Below are positions 13,391 through 20,057 of a stretch of DNA of 26,885 nt, one piece after another (positions within the stretch are counted from its first letter, which is position 1; every line of letters begins with the position of its first letter). This DNA comes from Bacteroides fragilis (GTDB taxonomy: Bacteria > Bacillota > Clostridia > Lachnospirales > Lachnospiraceae): assembly GCA_023664485.1 (NCBI GenBank), contig JAMPFK010000001.1, positions 599,046 to 625,930 of the forward strand. The letters run 5' to 3'. The notes below the pieces were generated by a model. The model made no database searches, was not told where the DNA came from, and saw only the letters and a list, made by a program, of their open reading frames with translations. The position numbers and the translations under genes are program-made.

Positions 13391-13430
13391 TTAAAAAAAG
13401 AAAGAAATACAGCGTTTCCACTGTATTTCT
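13391..13430 (-). terminator. Intrinsic terminator of the tRNA operon
   Basis: AGAAATACAG (13403-13412) pairs perfectly with CTGTATTTCT (13421-13430). On the minus strand the stem is followed by a T-rich tract (the complement of AAAAAAAG at 13393-13400). It lies 12 bases past the last tRNA. Confidence 0.85.
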
Positions 13431-13441
13431 CTCAATCTTAC

Positions 13442-13527
13442 TGCCGGCGACCGGAATCGAACCGGTACGGGAGGTTAGTCCCGCAGGATTTTAAGTCCTG
13501 TGCGTCTGCCAGTTCCGCCACGCCGGC
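13442..13527 (-). tRNA. tRNA-Leu (TAA)
   Basis: An 86-base class II tRNA. The acceptor GCCGGCG pairs with CGCCGGC, the anticodon loop reads CTTAAAA (anticodon TAA), the long variable arm is present, and the T-loop is TTCGATT. The discriminator is A and CCA is not encoded. It is the last gene of the operon. Confidence 0.96.
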
Positions 13528-13534
13528 ATGTAAG

Positions 13535-13607
13535 TGGGACCTATAGGGCTCGAACCTATGACCCTCTGCTTGTAAGGCAGATGCTCTCCCAGCTGAGCTA
13601 AGATCCC
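13535..13607 (-). tRNA. tRNA-Val (TAC)
   Basis: A 73-base cloverleaf. The acceptor GGGATCT pairs with AGGTCCC (one GU), the anticodon loop is CTTACAA, and the T-loop is TTCGAGC. The discriminator is A and CCA is not encoded. Confidence 0.96.
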
Positions 13608-13629
13608 AATCATGAAATTATTTTTCATA

Positions 13630-13703
13630 CGACCCGGATGGGGTTCGAACCCACGACCTCCGCCGTGACAGGGCGGCGCTCTAACCAGCTGAGCCACCGG
13701 GCC
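13630..13703 (-). tRNA. tRNA-Asp (GTC)
   Basis: A 74-base cloverleaf. The acceptor GGCCCGG pairs with CCGGGTC (one GU), the anticodon loop is CTGTCAC, and the discriminator is G, as is usual for Asp. Confidence 0.96.
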
Positions 13704-13742
13704 ATTGTTTGTAAAACTGATTGTTGATTTATTTTTTAAAAG

Positions 13743-13816
13743 TGGACCTTCGGGGACTCGAACCCAGGACCGACCGGTTATGAGCCGGTTGCTCTAACCA
13801 ACTGAGCTAAAGGTCC
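13743..13816 (-). tRNA. tRNA-Met (CAT), elongator type
   Basis: A 74-base cloverleaf. The acceptor GGACCTT pairs with AAGGTCC, and the anticodon loop is CTCATAA. The first acceptor pair is a normal G-C, which argues against initiator tRNA. Ile2 tRNA with a modified CAT anticodon is a minor alternative; the sequence resembles elongator Met of clostridia. Confidence 0.92.
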
Positions 13817-13856
13817 GCAAACCCTTACGGGTCATTGTTTCTATAAGTTTAAACAG

Positions 13857-13929
13857 CAGAATTGACAAATGAACTCGAACCGTGAATCCAATGATGACAA
13901 ATCGGGAATTCTGCTAATGAGCCATATTG
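13857..13929 (-). pseudogene. Degenerate tRNA-Thr (TGT) remnant
   Basis: In tRNA orientation the segment keeps AATATGGCTCA (the start of the D-arm), an anticodon arm with TTTGTCA (anticodon TGT where Thr tRNAs have TTTGTAA) and GGTTCGAGT of the T-arm. The D-stem, T-stem and acceptor no longer pair properly. It occupies the slot of a regular member between tRNA-Met and tRNA-Glu in the operon. The boundaries are approximate. Confidence 0.6.
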
Positions 13930-13940
13930 GCAGACCAAAA

Positions 13941-14012
13941 TGACTCCGACGGGAATCGAACCCGTGTTACCGCCGTGAAAGGGCGATGTCTTAACCGCTT
14001 GACCACGGAGCC
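13941..14012 (-). tRNA. tRNA-Glu (TTC)
   Basis: A 72-base cloverleaf. The acceptor GGCTCCG pairs with CGGAGTC (one GU), the anticodon loop is CTTTCAC, and the T-loop is TTCGATT. The discriminator is A. It is the first gene of the minus-strand tRNA operon. Confidence 0.96.
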
Positions 14013-14041
14013 ATGCTTTCACAAGCAACCTAACGAATGAT

Positions 14042-14070
14042 ATAATATCATATTTTGATTCATTTAGCAA
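14042..14070 (-). promoter_or_regulatory. tRNA operon promoter
   Basis: On the minus strand TTGCTA (14070-14065) and TATTAT (14047-14042) are spaced by 17 bases, with an AT-rich spacer. This is about 30 bases upstream of tRNA-Glu, as expected for a strong stable-RNA promoter. Confidence 0.8.
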
Positions 14071-14093
14071 GAGGGAAATTTATGTTTTTCCAG

Positions 14094-14117
14094 CGGGCGT
14101 CTGTTTGAGCCCGTTTT
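14094..14117 (+). terminator. Terminator-like hairpin
   Basis: CGGGC (14094-14098) pairs with GCCCG (14109-14113), followed by TTTTGTTTCC. No plus-strand gene ends just upstream, so it either belongs to lost sequence or shields the next gene from read-through. Confidence 0.45.
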
Positions 14118-14180
14118 GTTTCCTTTTCGTTACCTGGAAGCTGGAAAGCATTCATACATAAAAAGAATCAGCTTTGCAGA

Positions 14181-14209
14181 TTGAGAACGTGGGGTGGTTA
14201 TAGTATAAT
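14181..14209 (+). promoter_or_regulatory. Promoter of the two-component operon
   Basis: TTGAGA (14181-14186) and a perfect TATAAT (14204-14209) with a 17-base spacer. The transcript would have a 148-base AT-rich leader before the ATG at 14364. I see no clear structure or gene in that leader; the open frame on the opposite strand (14130-14324) is not convincing. Confidence 0.7.
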
Positions 14210-14363
14210 AAATCAGTAATAGCGCCACAAAGTATGAAATATTGATTGTTGGAAATACATTGTGATATAAACATAATCCGGCAAATATCCTGGAAAATGG
14301 AGATGCCAAAAGACAAATAACCAATGTGCCGCTGAATATCTTTTAAGAATAGAGGAGTACGCT

Positions 14364-15032
14364 ATGACGACAATACTGTTAATAGAAGATGATGCCGCTT
14401 TGCGTAATGGTCTTGCATTTGATCTGTCTGCGGAAGGTTATCATATCCTTTCAGCCGAAAATGGTAAAACTGCCGTTACGCTTTTGGAACAATCGATCGA
14501 TCTTGTCCTGCTGGATGTCAATCTTCCCGATACGGACGGTTTTCTGCTTTGTCGTAAAATTAAAAAACAGATAAATGTCCCTGTAGTCTTCCTTACCTGC
14601 CGTGACCTTGAAGCGGATGAACTTAAGGGCTTTGACTGCGGGGCGGATGATTATGTGACAAAGCCTTTTTCCATGCCGCTTTTAAGGAAAAGGATTGCTG
14701 CCGTCCTGAAACGGAATGGAAACAGCAATGTTTATTCAGACGGATTTTTGAATATTGATTTTGAGAAATATACGGCTTATGCAGACGCAAAAAGTATTTC
14801 TCTTACGCCTACGGAATATAAGCTGCTGCAAATCTTTATACAAAATAGTGGGAATGTACTCACAAGGCGGCTTCTTCTGGAAAAGCTGTGGGATAATGAA
14901 AATAATTATGTGGACGAGCATACTCTGACGGTCAATATTAACCGCATCCGCAGTAAAATTGAGACGGATGGCCATAAATATATCAAGACAGTTTATGGAA
15001 CAGGCTATATTTGGAATGATGGAGGGAGATAA
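14364..15032 (+). CDS. OmpR-family response regulator
   Basis: A 222-residue two-component response regulator. The receiver domain (about 1-115) has the acidic pocket IEDD, the phospho-acceptor Asp51 in LLDVNLPD, a Thr in VFLTCRD and the conserved Lys in VTKPFS. The C-terminal winged helix (about 125-220) contains LTPTEYKLLQIF, the recognition segment VDEHTLTVNINRIRSKI and the TVYGTGYIW hairpin. The ATG follows GAGGAG. The partner kinase starts 2 bases after its stop, and an ABC transporter pair lies downstream, an arrangement typical of systems responding to antimicrobial peptides or cell-envelope stress. Its target is probably the ABC genes, whose upstream region holds repeats. Confidence 0.94.
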   Translation: MTTILLIEDDAALRNGLAFDLSAEGYHILSAENGKTAVTLLEQSIDLVLLDVNLPDTDGFLLCRKIKKQINVPVVFLTCRDLEADELKGFDCGADDYVTKPFSMPLLRKRIAAVLKRNGNSNVYSDGFLNIDFEKYTAYADAKSISLTPTEYKLLQIFIQNSGNVLTRRLLLEKLWDNENNYVDEHTLTVNINRIRSKIETDGHKYIKTVYGTGYIWNDGGR

Positions 15033-15034
15033 AT

Positions 15035-15949
15035 ATGCACCTGTTTTCAGGGATGGCGGCTCTGTTGTTGTCTGTCCTGTTGATTTGTACCATTGTAAAG
15101 TATAAGGGGGAAATATCCTTGTTTTCAAGAGAACTGGACAATACTCTTGATGATATGCTTGCAGACAGGAATCCGGATTTTGAATTTATAAATGACACAC
15201 TTTCCGGCAAAATTAATGTAAAGCTGAAGCGGCTGTATGAAATCCTAAATCAAAAAAGTGAGCAGGCAAACCAGGAAAAAGAAAAACTGAATGTTCTTAT
15301 TTCTGATATATCTCATCAGACAAAAACACCGATTGCAAATCTGAAAATGTATTTACAGATATTATCCGAGAGGGAGATGGATGAGAAAAAACGCCATGAA
15401 TTTATAGAACTTTCCCTTGTGCAGACAGAAAAACTGGAATTTCTGGTCATCTCACTTGCAAAAATGTCGCGGCTGGAAAATGGGGTGATTTCATTTTCTT
15501 TCGGTAAGCTGCCTGTTATTGAAGTGATTGCGGATTCTCTTGCGCAGGTTATGCCTTTGGCGGAACGGAAAAATATCTCTGTAAATGCTGACTGCGGCGG
15601 GGATATTGTTGTCTGCTGTGACAAAAAATGGACTTCTGAAGCCCTCTTTAATGTTCTTGACAATGCTGTGAAATATACTCCGCCAAATGGAAATATCCAT
15701 ATTTCCGTCTGTAAAAATGAATTTTATGTCCTGATAAAAATACAAGACAGTGGAGCAGGGATTGATGAATCGGAACAGGCAAAGGTTTTCGGGCGGTTTT
15801 ACCGTTCGGAAAAGGCTGCTCATGTTGACGGATTGGGTATTGGGTTATTCCTTTCACGTCAGATCATTTCAGGACAGGGCGGATTTATTACCGTCAAATC
15901 AGAGCCGGATCATGGAGCTGAATTTATCATTTCTATCCCTGTGGAATAA
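15035..15949 (+). CDS. Sensor histidine kinase with single N-terminal membrane helix
   Basis: A 304-residue kinase. Only one hydrophobic segment (about residues 4-21) is present and there is no extracellular sensor domain. A helical linker of about 70 residues, rich in charged residues, leads to the H-box ISHQTKTPIANL with the phosphorylated His94. The ATPase part has the N-box LFNVLDNAVKYTP, DSGAGID, a short F-box GRFYRSEKA, and GLGIGLFLSRQII. GGAGGGAG lies 6 bases before the ATG, inside the end of the regulator gene, so translation is coupled. Such small kinases often rely on a partner ABC permease to detect the signal; the large FtsX-type permease downstream is a candidate, by analogy with BceS-type kinases. 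Confidence 0.93.
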   Translation: MHLFSGMAALLLSVLLICTIVKYKGEISLFSRELDNTLDDMLADRNPDFEFINDTLSGKINVKLKRLYEILNQKSEQANQEKEKLNVLISDISHQTKTPIANLKMYLQILSEREMDEKKRHEFIELSLVQTEKLEFLVISLAKMSRLENGVISFSFGKLPVIEVIADSLAQVMPLAERKNISVNADCGGDIVVCCDKKWTSEALFNVLDNAVKYTPPNGNIHISVCKNEFYVLIKIQDSGAGIDESEQAKVFGRFYRSEKAAHVDGLGIGLFLSRQIISGQGGFITVKSEPDHGAEFIISIPVE

Positions 15950-15984
15950 ATCCTCTCAAAATTTTCATAATTTTGAGAGGATTT
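15948..15984 (+). terminator. Terminator-like 16-bp hairpin after the kinase gene
   Basis: AAATCCTCTCAAAATT (15948-15963) pairs perfectly with AATTTTGAGAGGATTT (15969-15984) around a 5-base loop. The T-run is short (ATTTTGTG). The stem begins inside the kinase stop codon and separates the kinase from the ABC genes, so the latter may be transcribed partly independently. Confidence 0.65.
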
Positions 15985-16039
15985 TGTGACATTTGGGGCT
16001 TATAGTGTTCAGAAAAGGAACGGTTTTGGTAAACGAGGA

Positions 16040-16110
16040 GGAAAACAAGGAGGAAAATTCCTCTGCGCCTGCAAAGGCAGTCGCATTTTCCTTCGGAAAA
16101 CAAGGAGGAA
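16040..16110 (+). repeat. 16-bp direct repeat with hairpins in the ABC gene leader
   Basis: GGAAAACAAGGAGGAA occurs exactly at 16040-16055 and 16095-16110. The second copy contains the ribosome binding site of the ATPase gene. The 39 bases between hold nested stems (GGAGGAAAATTCCTC and CTGCAAAGGCAG), and TTTTCC at 16087-16092 can pair with GGAAAA at 16095-16100 just before the ribosome binding site. This suggests either a duplication or translation control. Confidence 0.65.
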
Positions 16111-16113
16111 TAA

Positions 16114-16779
16114 ATGAAGGTGCTTAAAACAGAAAATCTGAAAAAATATTATGGTTCGGGTGAAAGCCTTGTCAGGGCTTTAGACGGCGTTGATTTTTCT
16201 GCTGATAAAGGTGAGTTTGTTGCCGTCGTGGGAACGTCGGGAAGCGGAAAAACAACGCTGCTTAACATGATCGGCGGTCTTGACAATCCCACGGAAGGAA
16301 GCGTTACGGTTGATGGAAAAGAAATCGGGGGAATGACGGCAGATGAGCTTACTGTTTTCCGACGGAGGCAGATTGGCTTTGTCTTTCAAAATTATAACCT
16401 TGTTCCCATGCTGAATGTATATGAAAATGTAATATTGCCGATTGAACTTGATGGCAGTAAAGCTGACAAAGATTTTATTGGTGGTGTTCTTGAAATGCTT
16501 CACTTAAGTGATAAGCTTGACCGTTTTCCAAATCAGCTTTCGGGAGGGCAGCAGCAGCGGACAGCGATTGCAAGAGCGATTGCATCAAAGCCTGCAATCG
16601 TCCTTGCTGATGAACCGACGGGAAACCTCGACAGTAAAACAGGGCAGGAGGTCTTAGGACTTTTGAAGCAGACTGCGGGAAACTTCGGGCAGACGCTGGT
16701 GATGATTACCCACAATCTTGAGATTGCCCAGTTTGCAGACAGGATTGTGCGTGTTGAGGACGGAAAGATTGTAAAGTGA
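16114..16779 (+). CDS. ABC transporter ATP-binding protein, MacB/Bce type
   Basis: A 221-residue ATPase of the MacB/LolD/BceA branch. Walker A is GTSGSGKTT (residues 40-48), the Q-loop is in FVFQNYNLVPMLNV, the signature is LSGGQQQR, Walker B is IVLADEPTGNLD, and the H-switch is in MITHN. The early segment KKYYGSGESLVRALDGVDF is the usual N-terminus of this group. The ATG has an ideal AAGGAGG upstream in the second copy of a 16-bp repeat. It pairs with the large FtsX-type permease downstream to form a transporter that more likely removes peptides or lipids from the membrane than moves nutrients. A 103-base structured gap separates the two genes. Confidence 0.95.
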   Translation: MKVLKTENLKKYYGSGESLVRALDGVDFSADKGEFVAVVGTSGSGKTTLLNMIGGLDNPTEGSVTVDGKEIGGMTADELTVFRRRQIGFVFQNYNLVPMLNVYENVILPIELDGSKADKDFIGGVLEMLHLSDKLDRFPNQLSGGQQQRTAIARAIASKPAIVLADEPTGNLDSKTGQEVLGLLKQTAGNFGQTLVMITHNLEIAQFADRIVRVEDGKIVK

Positions 16780-16782
16780 GAA

Positions 16783-16869
16783 GGGAATGAAGTTTCAGTA
16801 AGGCGGTAAAAAACACCGCCTAACTGAAACTAAGTCATTCCCAGGAAGAACGCAAGGACAGCGTTCTTC
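16783..16869 (+). promoter_or_regulatory. Two consecutive intercistronic hairpins
   Basis: GGGAATGA (16783-16790) and TCATTCCC (16835-16842) enclose AGTTTCAGTAAGGCGGT (16791-16807) pairing with ACCGCCTAACTGAAACT (16815-16831; one mismatch), a stem of about 25 bp. A second stem, GAAGAACGC (16845-16853) with GCGTTCTTC (16861-16869), follows at once. There is no U-run, so these are more likely RNA-stability or translation-tuning elements than terminators. Confidence 0.7.
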
Positions 16870-16882
16870 GGAGGGAGAGAAG

Positions 16883-19306
16883 ATGATTAGGAATAATAAT
16901 AGTAAGATTGTGCGTAAAATAGCATTTCGCAGCCTGAAAGCGGGAAAGATGCGGGATACATTTGTCATCATAACCGTCGCCATGACTGCTGCGCTGATTT
17001 CGGGATTGGCAGGTTTTTCGGTGGGAAGTGAAAAAGAAGAGGAACGGGTACTCTCTGCTATGCAGCACGTTATTTATGAGAATATAACGGAGGAGCAAAT
17101 AGAAAATCTGCAAAATGATGAACATATTGAGGAGACGGTAGTTTATAAACGCGGCAGTTCTTTTGAAACGGACGGATGTATCCTAAGCCCTGCATATTTC
17201 CAAAATAACACCGGCAGGATAAAGACTTTTGCGACAGCAATTTCCGAGGGGCGTTATCCTGAAAAAAGAAACGAAATCGCTGTTGACAAGGAATATATGG
17301 AATATATTGGAAAAAAAGCCGAGATAGAAGCAGAGATAAAGATAACATGGCTCGATGGAACAACTGAAGATTATATTGTTTCGGGATATACGGATTATAA
17401 AACCGGGGCAAAGAACTTTACTTTGTTATTTTCAGAGGAATATGCCCGAAACGGTTCTCAGCTGAAAGATATTCCATATTCTGTTGGTGCAAAGATTTAT
17501 GATGCAGAGGATATGGGCAGAGATGAATTTTTAAGTGAAATAAGAGATATTGGGGAGCAGTACGGTATAGAGCGTCACGATGTCAAAGAGAACAATCGGT
17601 TTGTCAACAGCAAAAGCCACACGTCTGTAGAAATGTTTACGGTTGTTGGGGTAAGTGCAGCAATTCTGCTGGTGAGCATACTTGTTATCTACAGTATCTT
17701 TTATATTGGGGTAACAGGCAGGATTCGTGAATTTGGGCAGCTGCGCACGATTGGCATGACTTCAAAGCAGATTCGGAAAGCTGTCAATATGGAAGGAGTG
17801 GTTCTTGCTTTTGCAGGACTTATTGTTGGTCTTTTGATTGGTACAGCTTTTGCTTATGTTTTAAAGCCCGCAGGATTTTATTTTCCGAATACGCTTGCAA
17901 TATGGCTGATTACCGCTGTTTCAGCTTTCATCATGGTTCGGTTTTCCATACGGAAACCTGCGAAAACAGCGGCTTGTGTTTCCCCTGTGGAAGCGGCAAA
18001 ATTAAGTGGATATGAAGTGGATGGCAAAAGAGCAAAGCACAGAAAGCTGACTCCCTTTGGGCTTGCCGGAATAAGCGTGGGGCGGAACAGGAAAAAATTC
18101 CGCATGACAGCGCTTTCCCTTGGGATAGCCGGTGTGCTTTTTCTTTGCGGAGCAACTTTGCTCAGCTCCTATAATATGGAGGAAAATGCCCGTCAGCTCG
18201 ATTTTTACTTTGGGGAATATTTAATCCGTATTTCATCGAATGCAAGGCAGCTTGCGGAGCATGGTATGGCTGACATTCAAATGTATAATCCGCTGAATGA
18301 GGAACTGAAAGCCCGGATTCATTCCATAGACGGGGTGAAAAATATCACTGTGACAGAGAGCATGGAATTGACTTATGAGTATCATAATTACAGGGCAGAC
18401 GATTGTGCCGCTCCTTTTAGCAGGGAAGAAACCGAACTTCTGAACAGACATCGGGAAGACGGAGAGGTATTCGACTATGACAAAATGGTCAGGGACAAAG
18501 AAATTATCATCAATGATAATGAGACGGCGGAAGAAATTTTCGGATGGCGGTTCCGGACGGGTGATTCCGTTCTGCTCCGCTGGTTTGACGGTACGAAGTA
18601 TCGTGAGGATTCTTTTCAGATAGCGGGCTGTATTGATACGCTTGGTCTTTATATGGACGCAGACGACAGTGGAAGGCGTCTGGAAGGAGGGCTTGGATGG
18701 TTCCTGATTCCCAGGGAACTGGTTGAAAATATGGTTCCGGAAAGCTATAACCTGAACAGCAAATTTATCGTTTCTGTCGAGGACTGGCAAAATGATACTG
18801 ATGTGAAGGGGCGGTTGGAAACGATTGCCGCCGAAGATTCCACGCTGACTCTTCGGACGCTTTCAGAGGATATGGAAGAGAGCAGGAGCGTATACGCTTC
18901 CCTGCAATATATGATTTACGGGCTGTCTGCGTTTCTCATTGGATTTGCACTTATCAATCTGATCAATACGCTTGTTTCCAATGCCATGTCGCGGAAACGG
19001 GAATTTGCCATGCTGCGTTCCATAGGGATGGGCGCGGGGCAGCTATCCCGGATGATTATTGGAGAGGGGCTTATGCTTGCCGCAAGGAATCTGGTTATGA
19101 CTGCTGTATTGGGAACAGCAGCAGGATATGCCCTGATTGCCGCCATGAGAAATTTTGGCGCAACTTATCTGCATTGGCATTTTCCAATATGGTATTTGCT
19201 GGGATATGCGGCGCTTGTGATAGCTGCGCCGGTAATTATTTCTGAAGCAGTTATAAAAATTTTTGATAAGAAGGCATTGGTAGAACGATTAAGGGAAACT
19301 GAGTAA
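16883..19306 (+). CDS. FtsX-type ABC transporter permease
   Basis: An 807-residue permease. The first helix (about residues 26-46) is followed by a large extracytoplasmic domain (about 50-245). Then come an FtsX core (about 250-365) with TGRIREFGQLRTIGMTSKQI, a second helix after PFGLAGISVGRNRKKF, a second extracytoplasmic domain (about 435-670), and a second FtsX core (about 675-805) with SRKREFAMLRSIGMGAGQL. This duplicated layout, with GMT/GMG coupling helices, is typical of permeases paired with MacB/Bce-type ATPases in peptide-antibiotic detoxification. GGAGGGAGAG precedes the ATG. The stop codon directly abuts a MITE-like repeat, so any natural terminator downstream has been displaced. 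Confidence 0.93.
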   Translation: MIRNNNSKIVRKIAFRSLKAGKMRDTFVIITVAMTAALISGLAGFSVGSEKEEERVLSAMQHVIYENITEEQIENLQNDEHIEETVVYKRGSSFETDGCILSPAYFQNNTGRIKTFATAISEGRYPEKRNEIAVDKEYMEYIGKKAEIEAEIKITWLDGTTEDYIVSGYTDYKTGAKNFTLLFSEEYARNGSQLKDIPYSVGAKIYDAEDMGRDEFLSEIRDIGEQYGIERHDVKENNRFVNSKSHTSVEMFTVVGVSAAILLVSILVIYSIFYIGVTGRIREFGQLRTIGMTSKQIRKAVNMEGVVLAFAGLIVGLLIGTAFAYVLKPAGFYFPNTLAIWLITAVSAFIMVRFSIRKPAKTAACVSPVEAAKLSGYEVDGKRAKHRKLTPFGLAGISVGRNRKKFRMTALSLGIAGVLFLCGATLLSSYNMEENARQLDFYFGEYLIRISSNARQLAEHGMADIQMYNPLNEELKARIHSIDGVKNITVTESMELTYEYHNYRADDCAAPFSREETELLNRHREDGEVFDYDKMVRDKEIIINDNETAEEIFGWRFRTGDSVLLRWFDGTKYREDSFQIAGCIDTLGLYMDADDSGRRLEGGLGWFLIPRELVENMVPESYNLNSKFIVSVEDWQNDTDVKGRLETIAAEDSTLTLRTLSEDMEESRSVYASLQYMIYGLSAFLIGFALINLINTLVSNAMSRKREFAMLRSIGMGAGQLSRMIIGEGLMLAARNLVMTAVLGTAAGYALIAAMRNFGATYLHWHFPIWYLLGYAALVIAAPVIISEAVIKIFDKKALVERLRETE

Positions 19307-19407
19307 TATAGTAAAGCATAACAAATTGCACATTCCATCTCTTACAAAAGCCATATACGCAAGCTTTTGCAAGGCTGAAATGGCAATTTTTAATGTCGTT
19401 AACTATA
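19307..19407 (+). repeat. MITE-like element, copy 1
   Basis: A 101-base element with terminal inverted repeats (TATAGTAAAGCAT at the left; ATGTCGTTAACTATA at the right, whose complement reads TATAGTTAACGACAT). It has an internal imperfect palindrome around GCAAGCTTTTGC, and GCCAT/ATGGC arms. It matches copy 2 (19877-19979) in the opposite orientation over its whole length, with an identical run of 69 bases (19335-19403 here). It starts at the base after the permease stop codon and carries no coding capacity. Confidence 0.85.
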
Positions 19408-19567
19408 ATTTTACAACACAGATTCAGAATGATTTTATGAGCCGATATCTGCTATAGGGTTTCTTTAAATAAATGCTCTGATAAGAGGAAGATGAGTAAC
19501 GGGGACAATGATAAGCCCTCTGCAAGATAACTGAAAATTGATTTCCGTGTGCGAAATTCCGGAGGGC
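19408..19567. other. Non-coding spacer with long-range stem
   Basis: No gene is seen. AAGCCCTC (19513-19520) is complementary to GAGGGCTT (19562-19569), which overlaps the -35 box of the thrS promoter. The 41-base loop makes a terminator unlikely. Confidence 0.4.
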
Positions 19568-19597
19568 TTGACAAAAGCTCTCCTTCTGTGCTAAAGT
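19568..19597 (+). promoter_or_regulatory. Promoter of the T-box/thrS unit
   Basis: A consensus TTGACA (19568-19573) and TAAAGT (19592-19597) with an 18-base spacer. Transcription should start near 19604, at the base of the T-box leader. Confidence 0.75.
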
Positions 19598-19603
19598 AAG
19601 GCC

Positions 19604-19862
19604 AACATAAGAAAAGCATTGACGGAAAGAGTAGTTTACAGGCGGGTATTCAGAGAGGGTGACGAATGGTGAAAATCACCTATGCCAGTCGTTTACGAAA
19701 ACCAATCCGGAGCTGCCGCGCGGAAGATGTTTTATCGAAAGTGCGGTCGTATGCCTGCGTTAAAGGATAGGATTTGTTGGAATCTGAAGTGAAAAGTCAA
19801 GGTGGAACCGTGCAATAAGCACCCTTGGATATGCGGGAAGCGTATCTGAGGGTGCTTTTCTT
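19604..19862 (+). ncRNA. T-box leader specific for threonine tRNA
   Basis: The T-box sequence AAGGTGGAACCGTGC (19799-19813) is near-consensus. Its UGGA would pair with a tRNA 3' end carrying a U discriminator, as Thr tRNAs have. The Stem I 3' strand reads GAAAACCAATCCGGAGC; the triplet ACC (19701-19703), followed by A, is the likely specifier, a Thr codon. The AGAGAGGGTGA segment matches the early Stem I region. The terminator is AAGCACCCT (19817-19825) with AGGGTGCTT (19849-19857), enclosing an inner GATATGC/GCGTATC stem and followed by TTTTCTT. Uncharged tRNA-Thr would stabilise the antiterminator and allow thrS transcription. Confidence 0.92.
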
Positions 19863-19876
19863 ATGTTCAGGGATAG

Positions 19877-19979
19877 TATCGTTAACGACATTAAAAATTG
19901 CCATTTCAGCCTTGCAAAAGCTTGCGTATATGGCTTTTGTAAGAGATGGGATGTGCAGTTTGTTATGTCGTTTACTATA
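19877..19979 (-). repeat. MITE-like element, copy 2 (inverted)
   Basis: A 103-base copy of the element at 19307-19407, in reverse orientation. The two differ by four substitutions and a two-base indel. The ends are TATCGTTAACGACAT and ATGTCGTTTACTATA. It sits between the T-box terminator and the thrS ribosome binding site, so it is transcribed as part of the thrS leader and can fold into a long imperfect hairpin there. Confidence 0.85.
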
Positions 19980-20057
19980 ATTCCCGGCGGAATGTCCCGG
20001 AAGAGCCATTCTGCAAAAGAGCGGAATAAAGGAAGAATTATGAAGGAGGCATGAGAA

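Noticed and set aside
13491..13697. Minus-strand frame with a HGGGRGFEPHPG-type peptide
   Set aside because: It is a translated tRNA; the cloverleafs of tRNA-Asp, tRNA-Val and tRNA-Leu explain it. Such peptides are common mis-annotations.
13442..14012. Repeated T-arm-like blocks as a CRISPR or repeat array
   Set aside because: The regular GGTTCGA-type blocks are the T-arms of consecutive tRNAs. No CRISPR-like spaced repeats were seen anywhere in the window.
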